A stretch of DNA of 64,000 nucleotides, taken from the NCBI GenBank assembly GCA_023055505.1, contig JALIRH010000004.1:50597115-50661114 (forward strand), read 5' to 3'. The notes under the pieces are model-generated. The model ran no database searches, was not told the DNA's origin, and saw nothing but the letters and a program-made list of their open reading frames with translations. A program made the position numbers and the translations under genes. Source of the stretch: Callipepla californica brunnescens (taxonomy: Eukaryota > Chordata > Aves > Galliformes > Odontophoridae). This document shows, piece after piece, positions 33,009 through 42,507 of this stretch (its first letter is position 1; each line of letters begins with the position of its first letter).

Positions 33009-34570
33009 ACCATCCAAAGCAACTTCTGACATCTGACTACAACCCGGGGCCCAGCCCTCCTAGTCTCGGTGAGCAGCTAAAGCCAAGGTCACTTGGATGC
33101 TACAGGAAAAGCATTTTGTGCTGGTGATGCTGCAAGCATTGCAAGATTCATGACGTGCTGGTAATCTCCTGAGGAACACTGGTTGCTTTGCATTTCTGGT
33201 CCAAGGAAGGTCATGCAAAGTTCAGACCAGCTTTGGGGAAATATTTGAACTTCTGGATGTTTGTGTGAACCCAACCTCTGATTTCCTGAGCCTCTCATTT
33301 TCTTAATTCATACGTACGGAGGGACAAGCCCATCTCCGCATGTGTGTGTGCTCATCGTGGAAAAACAACTGCATTATTTCAAGAATGGAAAAAAGAGGGA
33401 AGTGAGCGCATCATCCTGGATTGCTGTGTCCCAGCAGTTGGCAGAAGGAGAAGAAATGCCTTGGATCTAGATAACTCCTCCAGAAACACCTTCATCCCAA
33501 AACAAAACGGGTCCTATTACTGCTAGGACTCGCATACCTCAACCCCACTGAGGAAATTGTCCTCACACCCAATCCATCATCTCAGGCCTGAGTACCCCTC
33601 TGTCCCCTGGAGCGATTTCAGCACCGTGCATAACAGAGCACACATTATTCCTTAGTGCAAGGTAAAGACTGGCTCGTTGTTTTGAGAAGGAAAGCGGATT
33701 TTACCACTTTGCAGTGAGCTGCAGATGCAGGCAGCAGAATGCAAAGGTGTTCTCAGGGCCCAGAGGGGTGCTTCTGGCTTCTGGAAGGTTTTCTCTCTTT
33801 TATCCATCTTCTGGGTCTTTTTTCTCTCACTCTCAGGGCTGGATTACCTAGTATCAGAAAGCAGAAGTATAACTGACTTAAAGGTTATCCATTGCATGCT
33901 GCGTGTGTACATGCTGAAGGACTAATGTAAAAAGGGAAAGGGAAGAAAAATGCAGGGTCTTAATTTCTGAAGGATCCAGAAAAGGATAGCCAGCAGCTCA
34001 TGGTATTGGTACCCAGGACCACAAGCCTGTTTGCTCCCCAGCTGATTTGGGGCTCCTTGGCTACCACTGCCCACAGCTCTGCAGGGAATCTGTGTGGCAT
34101 CTGCCCCTGCAATCTGATCCCAGAGCTCTGTGAAGCCTCACTAATGTGGCCAAATGTCCCACCTGGAAAGGAGCATGGAGAGGGTGAGTAGTGCTTAAAT
34201 ATGGGAAATCAAATCCCCTTTCTGATGTGCGCTGTTTCCTGCCTCTCCACTCAGAAGTGGTGCATGAGGAGCATTTCCCTCACTTTTGGTAGTTGTAGAA
34301 ACTTCAAACACAAGGACAGTAACCAAAACGTGCCTCTTTGCCAGTGCTTTTCTCTGTCATGAGCATCCCAACCTGCAAGGCCCCAGGGAGCCTCAGCTCA
34401 GCACTATATTTATTTTGCCAGCTGAAAACAAGCAGCAAACATTCATGAGGCTGAAATGGAGAGAGATAGATGTGGATATCAGGGACTGACTGACTCAGGG
34501 GAGAGATGCTCCTCTGTATAGTGTGATCCAGGAGCACTTGTGTTACCATTATGGGCTTGCTAGCAGACAG
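33009..34570. other. Unique sequence, no gene recognised
   Basis: About 1.5 kb without CR1. The interval 33300-33420 mixes CpG-bearing and A-rich DNA. The stretch 33895-33960 is purine-rich. Frames are below 85 codons. No tandem repeat seen. Confidence 0.4.
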
Positions 34571-34790
34571 CTCGTAGAAGCATTCAGACTGGGACAGCCC
34601 TCCCAGATCCCCAACCCCAGCCCACCCCCACTATTCCCGCTGCCCACGTCCCTCAGTGCCACATCTCCACGGCTCTGGAACACCTCCAGACATGGCAATC
34701 CCACCACTTCCTGGGCAGCCCATCATGTTGCATCACTGTTCTTTCTGAGAATAATTTCTTTTTCCCAATATTCAGCCTGAAGTGGGGATG
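34571..34790 (-). mobile_element. CR1 LINE, 3'-end fragment, minus strand
   Basis: ctcgtagaagcattcagact, cccaaccccagcccaccccc, gcccacgtccctcagtgcca, catctccacggctctggaac, acctccagacatggcaatcc, gggcagcccatcatgttgca, taatttctttttcccaatat. The tail unit is decayed. Confidence 0.9.
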
Positions 34791-37117
34791 TTGGACAGGA
34801 AGGGCAGGGATGCTGCGAGCACAGTATGCCAGGAGCAGCTTGTTGGCATCTGAGAGAGATGCGAGGTGCCTCTTTGTGCCAAGTGGGCACCAGATCTCAT
34901 CATTCAGTACTCTTCCGCCCCTTCCCCCCCCCCAGCACATAAATAAATATGACCCCCTGCCCCCTCTCCAGGCAGCAGGGCAGCCAAGAGGGTTGCTCTG
35001 TTCTGTGCCAAGCTGCAGCACGTGGCACCCTGTTTTCTCCTCCTACGTTCTATTCCAAAGGAGTAATTTGGTTACAGGAGACTTTTTGGGTGGTCTGTTT
35101 GTTTGCTTTGCTGGGGCTAGCAGGAGAAAAACTCATTTTTTATTTATTTTTTTCTCCTTGCAAAGGAGGAACAGGTGGTTTTCCCATTAGCCAGGGCTCC
35201 CTACTTGGATGGTGTTTGGGTGGGCTCCAGAGCACAGGGGTAAAGAAGCAGCCCCATGGGATGGGCTCGTAGTGATTGCCACCGTGCAGTTTCCCCATCT
35301 GAGAACAGCTCCTGAAGGATGGCAAAGTGCCCACGCTCACCCAAATCTTGTCCTGCAATTTGTAGGGTCACGGTGAGCCCAGGAGGGAGCAGTGATGGGC
35401 TGGGAGGAACCCTGTACGATGGGTGGGAGAGGACCAGTTGGACAGTGTCCCAGCATTGGAGGAGATGGCACAAGGAGAACATCTCCCATACATCTGTTTA
35501 AAAAATATGGCTGCTTCCACAGCTGTCTGCATTGTCTGTTCCCATGCCATGTCTGTTACTCTATTGCCAGGAAATTTTTCCTGATAACTTTCATAATTGA
35601 TGTCTTTCTTTGGTTCAGGTAAATCAGATTTCCTTCCCTGGTGGCAGCAACGGATGCAAAGAACAATAAGTATGGTGGCTGCTCGGGTGACACCTCCTGC
35701 TCCCATGCCATGCTCAGCCCTCAGCTGGGGTTGGAGAGACCCACCCGATGGCAAGCAGGGGCTGAATGAAGAATGAGGTCATGCAGCTGTTCCAGGAAAG
35801 GTGTAGCAAAATAAGTGTCCATTCCAGAAATTTAATGAAATGAATTAAAATAAAAGAAGCTCATCTCTGGAAAGACTTAGGAGGTCAGAAGTACCCGAGG
35901 GGATGCAGCGACGGAGCTGTGACCAGTCCCAGCAGCCCCTTCTTGGTGTCTGATCACTGATGTGAAGCTGCTTATTGTAAACTCTGCAGCAGGCCACAGC
36001 CAGTTATCACTGTCTCTGGGTAATGTAGATAAAGCATTTCCTTTTTTTTAATTTTCTCCTTGATAGTGGATGGTTAAAGAGTCTTCAGTCCTCCCCACGT
36101 GGGCTGACTGCATCTGGTTGCTCGTCAGCATCCACCCTGGTCCACCACAGCCTCAGACTCTATTTGGGATTACACACCTCCCCAGAAGCTGTTCCCCAGT
36201 TTGGCTGTCGCAGTTATCCATCCCAAACACAGCTCTTTACTTCCCCTAGTTTGGTCTAGCTCATTCAAAATTATCACTGTGAATTTATTCAGATTGTTGC
36301 TAGTTGTCTGCCTTCCAGACGCCTTGCAGCCCTCCCAGCCCTGAGTTATTGTAATGCGCTCTTCAGTCGATCATCTGGGTTACTAATGTAAATTCTGTAT
36401 GCCTGGGCACCCAGAGCCCTTACAGTCTGGCAGGGAGCATCCAAAGCTATTTACTGAGCATGGGATTTCTTCTCTGCACTGTGCACCCACTGCATGGCCT
36501 TCGTCTGGCTCTTGAGAGTGATTAGATGTGGGATGAGCAGTCTTTGAGCTTTGAGGATGCAGCAGATCCTTTCCATGCAATGTCAGGGGTTAGCCATGTT
36601 TAGCTATTTAGCGCTTGGCAGTGTGTAGGAAGGAGGGAGAAAGCATAAGGGACTGTTGTATGTTCTCAGATGCTCCATAATGATTTCATCTGAGGAAGAT
36701 TTACATTGGAGCTGGGACATATGGCGTGCTTTATCACCGCAGTCATCTACCACGCGTTCCATCACCTGATTGCATGCACACACTTTTTCTTCTCAGCTTT
36801 AAGTCTCACTCTTTCCCTGCAGAAGCATGGGGTGTGGGTCCTGAGGGCCAAGAGGTACTCCCCTGGGTTATGGGATGCCTGGAAGGGGGTTCCCTGCAGA
36901 CATCTCCTGGCCTTGGTCTGCACTCATGTCGGTTGGCCTCTGGGAACTTGCTGGGACCCAATGCAACTCTTAGCTCCCGGGTGCTAAAATCTATCAGGAC
37001 TGACTCCTGGGAAGGGAAATAGCCAAGGATAAGAGCAATTGGGGAAAAGTGATGGCATTAAACACGTCATCGTGTTTCCTGTTGGCTAGAAACGATCGAC
37101 GTTTTCCTACACTGTTC
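34791..37117. other. Unique sequence, no gene recognised
   Basis: Contains a C-rich run (34923-34933) and a T-rich tract (35138-35156). An old CR1-like scrap may exist around 35565-35600 (gccaggaaatttttcctgat), but it is too short to call. The stretch 35820-35860 is A-rich (tttaatgaaatgaattaaaa). The 36.2-36.4 kb part has some AT-rich cores. No coding signal. Confidence 0.4.
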
Positions 37118-37350
37118 CTACACATTTGCCTAACTTGTTCTTAAACATTTCCAGTAATGCGCTCCTTTACTTCCCAAGCTAATCCACAGCTCTCTTTAAT
37201 TATCCCTGTCATTAGGAAGGTTTTCTCCAGTGTCACCCAAGTGTGCTGCACTTTAATCTACCATGTCACATCCCACTCATCATAGACAAGGAGAACAATG
37301 CACTCCTTTCTCCGAGGTGACATTCTGCCTTTGAGCACCGTTGGGAAGAC
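37118..37350 (-). mobile_element. Ancient CR1/L3-like relic, minus strand
   Basis: The blocks atttgcctaacttgttctta, aacatttccagtaatgcgct, tttaattatccctgtcatta, ggaaggttttctccagtgtc, acccaagtgtgctgcacttt and caaggagaacaatgcactcc follow, in order, the 3' untranslated part of old amniote CR1/L3 elements (motifs like cctaacctgttcttaaaaac and gacagttaggaagtttttcc). It lacks the galliform CR1 landmarks seen elsewhere, implying a much older insertion. Identification is from memory of the family pattern. Confidence 0.6.
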
Positions 37351-37779
37351 TCCCCTCTCTCTTTTTTCCCCAGTTCCCTTCAGTTCTTCCTCACCGGGTT
37401 CTGTTTTCCTCACCATTTTTCCTTCAGCCTGTGGGGTTCTGCCCACTTTGGATCCTCCTGCGGTGCTCCAGGAGGGATCTCAAACACAGGTGAGCAACTC
37501 AACATGCCTCACACCCAACCACTGTGTTAACTCATTCCATCTAATGGGAAAGAAAATATTGCTGGCTCTCATGGCCCTGTATCACTGAAGATGGAAATTG
37601 TGGTGGAGAAGACCAGAGGATGCTGCAGCATCAGACATGCTCTAAACAAGCTCTTTCCAGGTTGGAAAAATGATTTTCCAAAGTAGAAAAAGCATCTTTC
37701 GCAATCCAGAACTCTTGCAGCAGGGAATTTGATTTTGGTGGTATTTTCAGGCCGACTTGGGTTTTAGTTTGTCTCATTT
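37351..37779. other. Unique sequence, no gene recognised
   Basis: Pyrimidine-rich at the left (tctcttttttccccagttcc near 37360, resembling but not supporting a splice acceptor), then mixed composition. Frames of about 60-96 codons on both strands overlap each other. Confidence 0.35.
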
Positions 37780-38060
37780 TGCAAGGATGAGAACATTTTG
37801 TGCTGATGAAATTGTTTGGCTTAATTGAACGCTAAAAGCATGTTGATGTTTATATTATATGAGTATTAATTTTAATCTCCAGTATTAATCAGTAGCAATG
37901 TAAACAATGTATTGAGTATTATCTTTGCCAAGCTCTATTTGTATATAATTCAATATCAACAACAGGTGTTTAATATTTTATATTGTGTGATAATATTTCT
38001 CTGTCATTGTTCATCAGGGACAGGAAAAGAAATAAAGGGTTTAAAGTGCAGCAAGGGAGT
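37780..38060. promoter_or_regulatory. Candidate conserved non-coding block
   Basis: Very AT-rich, repeat-free: tgatgaaattgtttggctta, attgaacgctaaaagcatgt, gagtattaattttaatctcc, agtattaatcagtagcaatg, taaacaatgtattgagtatt (FOX-like TAAACA overlapping SOX-like ACAATG), gtataattcaatatcaacaa, ggtgtttaatattttatatt. Dense homeodomain, SOX and FOX cores make it one of the better enhancer candidates here. Confidence 0.42.
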
Positions 38061-38517
38061 TTAAATTAAATGCCAGGAGCATTTTTGTTATGGGAAGGGC
38101 AGTGAAACTTTTTTTTTATTTTTCCAAATTTCCACTTGGGGAAGGGAAACTTCAGAAGTAGAAGCCTGCAGGAGGAATTTCTGATAAAACAGCCCTGGAA
38201 ACTCAATCAAATTTTGCTTTGATTGGGACATTAGGTTGGTTAAGTTGCTGCCCAGAAGTCATAATCCATCTTGTCTTGCTCCCCATCACCTGTATTTTGA
38301 CCATGACCTCCCTGGCTGGACTGAAGACCACAGGTTCAAACATGGTTGGTGGCACTGTGTGAAGATCAAGGCTAAAACCCTCTGCATGATCTATTTAAAT
38401 TTTTGTTTCTAAAACTATTATCTGTCCCTGGGATCTGCTGGGTGCCAGAGCACCAAGCTACAGCAGAGCATTGGAGATGTAGATACTTTCTCTGATTGCC
38501 CAAAGTCCTTGTGAATA

Positions 38518-38658
38518 TTCCACCCATGGAGGTCCCCAGGCCATGGATGGGGTCCTGGGCAGGCTGAGCTGGTGGGGGACACCCAGCTCATGGCAGGGGG
38601 TGTAACTGGATGGACTTTAAGGTTCCTTCCAACCCAACCCATTCTGTGATTCTGTAAC
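38518..38658 (+). mobile_element. CR1 LINE, 3'-end fragment
   Basis: attccacccatggaggtccc, caggccatggatggggtcct, gggcaggctgagctggtggg, ctcatggcagggggtgtaac, tggatggactttaaggttcc, ttccaacccaacccattctg, tgattctgtaac. Sense, 'aaggttccttccaaccc' subfamily, with two tail units retained. Confidence 0.92.
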
Positions 38659-38869
38659 TTTCACCCAGATTTAGAAGCCAGAAGGACCTGCCACCATTCA
38701 TTTTTGGCATCATAGGCTGGGGATGGAAATCTTAGTGGAGGTATCTACACTTCAGCATAGAAGATGCTTTGGAATCACATTTCACTCTTGCTTCCCAGCA
38801 CTGGAGGAGGGCTAATGCATCTGACTGTCTTCAAAAAGTTATGCTAACTCTCATACAAAGTGTTACATA

Positions 38870-39240
38870 AGGACTAAGCACTGTTATTATTTTTAACAAC
38901 TTAATCATAGAAGCTTTTTAAAAAAATATTTTTGGACTTTTAAACTAGAGCAATTTTATTATTGTTGTTGTTGTTGTTATTTTCCAGGAAGCCATTTAGC
39001 TAAATTATATTTTAATATTTTTTCAACAGATGTGAGAATGGGAAATAAAGCAGTCACAATTTATGCACATAAGCACTGATTTGCATTATATTTCCCCACC
39101 AAAAATATATATATTCGTAGTTGCTATGAGACCAGAAGTTTTGCTTAGATCCGATCATTTTGTTCTATTGTCATGAGCAAAGGAACTGAATGAACAATGC
39201 CCTGCTAATGGTTTTCGCTTTAAATCTACTTAAAGAAACC
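38870..39240. promoter_or_regulatory. AT-rich block with embedded TTG repeat, possibly regulatory
   Basis: ctgttattatttttaacaac, ttaatcatagaagcttttta, aaatatttttggacttttaa, ctaaattatattttaatatt, cactgatttgcattatattt (atttgcat octamer, opposite strand atgcaaat), ctgctaatggttttcgcttt, aaatctacttaaagaaacct. The exact octamer near 39080 is the best single site. A simple repeat occupies the middle. Confidence 0.33.
38954..38983. repeat. (TTG)n microsatellite
   Basis: Five TTG units (about 38962-38978) flanked by ttattatt and ttatttt inside the AT-rich block. Confidence 0.85.
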
Positions 39241-39734
39241 TTTCACCTCCCACACTTTCCAAACGAATAAGGTTTTTTTTTTTAAAGGGGGGTTTGGTAA
39301 GTTTAGTGCTCAGGAAAGCACCTTCTGCAGAAAGGGTGGGAGAGGCAGCAAAAGGGCACTGGGGCCATGTGTTGGCCCTTTGGGTTTTGCAGGGAGCTGT
39401 TCCTGGGATCTAACTCTGATTAAGAGCATTTTTGGTTGGTACCTGAGCAATATTTGGGGTTCTGAAGATCCTGGGTCTTGGTGGACAGCAGATGGGATGT
39501 GTGATTTTCACTTGGACAGCCTTTTCTGGTCATCTTGCTGAAGAAAGCTGTGATTGTGAAAGGCTCATCTGATTTCCTCAGCTGGGTCTGTAAGGAAAAC
39601 AGACAAAGCAAAAAGAGGTGAACTACTAGGATTAAGTTGCCTTTGGGTGTCAGTGTGCCTGGGCTTGGGCAAGACCAGTAGGGGCTCTGTTTCTTTGGGT
39701 TGCTTCTGTGTATCTATCATCCCTATGATAGGCT
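39241..39734. other. Unique sequence, no gene recognised
   Basis: Starts with a T10 run and a gggg run (39272-39295). The remainder is mixed composition with a short antisense frame that lacks motifs. Confidence 0.35.
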
Positions 39735-39775
39735 GATGGTTGGAAGAGATGACCTTAATGGATCTATGATTCTCA
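39735..39775 (+). mobile_element. Minimal CR1 3' tail
   Basis: gatggttggaagagatgacc, ttaatggatctatgattctc. About 40 bp of sense CR1 end, running directly into the pyrimidine tandem repeat that follows. Confidence 0.7.
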
Positions 39776-39965
39776 TCTATCATTCTATCTTGTAATCTAC
39801 ATCTGTGTCTCTCTCTCTATCTTGTAATCTACGTCTCTGTCTCTCTCATCTCTACCTCTGTCTTGTCTGTGTCTACATCTACGTCTGTATATCTGCATTT
39901 ATCTATTTCCATGTAGATAAATACGTATGCATACACACTGTAGATGTAGATGTAGATGTATATTC
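39766..39965. repeat. Degenerate TCTA/TCTG tandem repeat with a 32-bp higher-order unit
   Basis: About 200 bp built on tctatc, tctctc and tctacg steps. tatcttgtaatctac occurs at 39786-39800 and 39818-39832, a 32-bp period. The right end is a (gtagat)3 hexamer stretch (about 39940-39960) on the complementary purine/pyrimidine pattern. It begins at the CR1 tail, so tail-repeat expansion may have seeded it. Confidence 0.8.
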
Positions 39966-40833
39966 TATAGCTTTAAAACAGTCCTTGAATACATGAATGT
40001 ACATACATATCGATAAGCATGCTATACGAAAGGACATGAAAATAGAAAGTTTCTCTTGATCCTGCTCTCTCTTATTTCTAATTGTGGGTGATGGGTTGCA
40101 TTTATAGTTTCCTACAATCTTTCTCTTGCCGAATACAAATATATCTCTGTTTGTGAGAATTCCTGGGACGAGCTGTGGGCAGAAAGCTAATTTAGCCACC
40201 GTGCTGATTGACATTCCCTCCTCGCTGCCAGCGTTGCAGTGACAGGATTGCAAAACCCAGAGCCTGTAGAACCCCACCTGCCTGTGGAGGGGCTCAGGGC
40301 ATCCCTGCACCCCGACTTCCCCCATTACGGGGCTGCAGGAGAGCCTGTGTGACAGCCCATGAATAGGAACCACGACGCAGCAGCCAGAACGGGAATGAAA
40401 GTCTCTTTTTAGCTGCTGAACAAGATAGGAGTTAAAATATGCAAGTGCATTATAGAGCCAGAAAAATGTGTGCTTTGTTGAAGCTAACGATGAGGGCTGC
40501 TCCATCCTTCCCCCCACCGCCAGCACAGTGTGCTCCACAGCTCCTTGCCTAACAGGAGATCGTTTTGGGTTCACCTCGTGCAAGGTTTGGTCCTGCTGCC
40601 CTGAGCCTCGTGCTGGAGGATTGCTATCCACAAAAAACACCCCACTACCTGTTGTGGAGCGTGTGTTTGCACCCATAGACTCACAAGCGTCTAGCTACTC
40701 CGTTTTCAAAAATAGATCTCTTTTTTTTTTAATTATTATTTCAGTCTGAAATTTTAACAAATGCAGGAAAAATAGCAGTGGTAGACGTGGGAGTTTTGGC
40801 GTGCCTGGGTGCTGGCTGCACTGTCAGAATGGT
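39966..40833. other. Unique sequence containing part of the longest open frame
   Basis: A 257-codon minus-strand frame covers 39903-40676. Its C-terminal residues (STSTSTVCMHTYLST) come from the hexamer repeat and the rest matches no family I know. The frame is long for chance, but its end is repeat-derived and no promoter or splice context is visible, so I leave it uncalled. The stretch 40380-40480 is AT-rich (gttaaaatatgcaagtgcat). A T-rich run lies at 40721-40742. Confidence 0.35.
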
Positions 40834-40917
40834 TGCGGTGCGGATGTCACGGCCGCGCCGTACATCACTCCACCTGCCGCATCGCGTGGCAGATCTGCTC
40901 CAGACGGAGTTTGCAGG
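40834..40917. promoter_or_regulatory. CpG-dense patch
   Basis: About ten CpGs in 84 bp (gttgcggtgcggatgtcacg, gccgcgccgtacatc, tgccgcatcgcgtggcag, cagacgg), unusual in a window where CpG is otherwise depleted. It is too short for a CpG island. It is followed by aatattaacccggtttcttt and catcattaaccacgacttag, so it may be the GC-rich part of a conserved element reaching about 41010. Confidence 0.4.
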
Positions 40918-41529
40918 GAGCCTGAGAGAGCAGCCCTGAATATTAACCCGGTTTCTTTTGTTGCTTTAAAAGAGGAGCATCATTAACCACGACTTAGCTC
41001 ATTAAATCAGGGATGAAAGGGAGGGCAGCTTGGAGCGAGGGGAATTAACCCAGCGGGGAGCAGAGTGAGGATGCAGAGGGAGGGAGATGTGGCATCCAGA
41101 AGTGGGAGGGAAGGGGTATTTGGAGCAATCCTTAAAATTCTGGGAAATGCTCTGCTAACCATGGGTTTTCCAAAGAGGAAAATGGCCATGAGCAAGCACG
41201 GTGCACCCTGTGCCATACTTACAGCACAAACCCAGTGGGCTACTTGCCCTTGGTGTACTTGGTGTAAGTGGTGTAACTTGGTGTAACTGGTGTACAGCTA
41301 AGGGTGAGGCATTCCTTTGCCATTCTGCATCCTCAAAGGCAAACCCCGTGAGGAGGGTTTACCCAGCACGTTCTGCTTTTGGTGCCAAAAAGGAGATAAG
41401 AATCACACCTCTGCCCTTGAGACCTGGGCTCGGTCCTGAGTGGGAGCAGGAGTATGAGGGTATGCATGAGTCATGGGTGCTATGACCAGTTTGGCCTTAC
41501 CAGGGTGTGATGTATAGCACGGCTGTATC
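40918..41529. other. Unique sequence with a small tandem repeat
   Basis: The left third has TTAAC/TTAA cores; the centre holds the GTGTAA repeat at 41249-41296. Frames of about 60-94 codons without motifs. Confidence 0.4.
41249..41296. repeat. Degenerate ~9-10 bp tandem repeat
   Basis: About five copies of a ttggtgtaa-like unit: ttggtgtac, ttggtgtaa, gtggtgtaa, cttggtgtaa, ctggtgtac. Short, imperfect, probably slippage-derived. Confidence 0.8.
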
Positions 41530-41750
41530 TGTGTGTCCACTGGGTTGGATTAGCGTCACTAGCACTTTACGAATGAGTAGTTATAACCATGCTGCCTCTT
41601 AAAAAAAAGAAAGCAATTACCATATCCATTGGGCAGTGCATTAAATGACACCGTTTAATTAAAGCCTAATTTATCCCTGAATGAAAAATATTTAAAATCA
41701 GCGCACAGTATTTTATCCCATTCAATTACTGCAGATTTCCATCACCTTGC
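41530..41750. promoter_or_regulatory. Candidate conserved non-coding block
   Basis: Repeat-free AT-rich block: acgaatgagtagttataacc, gaaagcaattaccatatcca, gtgcattaaatgacaccgtt, taattaaagcctaatttatc, atatttaaaatcagcgcaca, cccattcaattactgcagat. Several TAATTA/CAATTA homeodomain-type cores within 200 bp. Confidence 0.38.
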
Positions 41751-42025
41751 TGCCATGGATGAGCTCGGCTGGCAAGCTGTCTGCATGCACCAGCACTGCT
41801 CTGCTGCTCTCTGGATGCACCCAGCAGACTGACTGCTGCCTGGGGTGGTCTCTCCCAGCTTAAGGTTTGCAGTCCCCCACCAAATAATTGAGGGCTGCTG
41901 CGCCCTCCTGGGTAGTGGCCTTCCTATGGGTGCCCAAGCTCTTCAGAGGACTCATGCCAAAAGGAATTCCTCATCTCTGGAAAGTCTCCTGATATATTTT
42001 CATAGCAGGCTCCATGGTTCAGCTT
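41751..42025. other. Unique spacer, nothing recognised
   Basis: Mixed composition with several ctgctgc/gctctg steps; no repeat family, no coding signal. Confidence 0.35.
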
Positions 42026-42180
42026 TGGAGGTGTGCAAGGCCAGTTGGATGGGCCTTGGGTAGGCTGATCTGGTACCTAATCTAGTGGTTGGCAATCCTG
42101 TCCATGGCAGGAGTTTGGAACTGGATGATCTTTAAGGTTCCTTCCAAACCAAGCCATTCTTCAGTTCTGTGGTTCTATTA
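42026..42180 (+). mobile_element. CR1 LINE, 3'-end fragment
   Basis: ggaggtgtgcaaggccagtt, ggatgggccttgggtaggct, gatctggtacctaatctagt, ctgtccatggcaggagtttg, gaactggatgatctttaagg, ttccttccaaaccaagccat, gttctgtggttctatt. Sense, same subfamily as 38518 and 48970. Confidence 0.92.
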
Positions 42181-42469
42181 TGGGGATCCCTGGATTTAAT
42201 ATTCAGGAAGAGGGTGAAACATTTTCAAGGGCTGTGGGATGATATCCCAGCCCTGATGAGGACAAAGAGAGGCTGGTAACTATGTCCCTTGTGCTGGGTT
42301 TTTCTCCTGGGGTCTCTGGTGAGGTCTCCAAGGTTGACCTGGAGGGAATCCAAGACACAACCCAACAGCAGCCAATCTTTCTGGCCCACCTAGCAGACAT
42401 GTGTCATGCTCCAAAGTCTCTATTTCACAAAATTCTTTGTGTTTTCATCCACAGCCACTCAACAAATGA

Positions 42470-42507
42470 AATAATCATGTGATTATTTATGCCAAGTTGG
42501 CATAAAT
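42470..42507. repeat. Two back-to-back perfect palindromes
   Basis: aataatca (42470-42477) and tgattatt (42480-42487) form 8-bp arms with a 2-nt centre. Overlapping their right edge, atttatgcca (42485-42494) and tggcataaat (42498-42507) form 10-bp arms with a 3-nt loop. Both could extrude as small cruciforms or act as dimer sites; the second holds GCCAAGTTGGC. Confidence 0.9.

Noticed and set aside
35565..35600. Old CR1 fragment (gccaggaaatttttcctgat)
   Set aside because: Resembles the CR1 'aagaaatttttcctaatatc' block but is isolated and too short to distinguish from chance.
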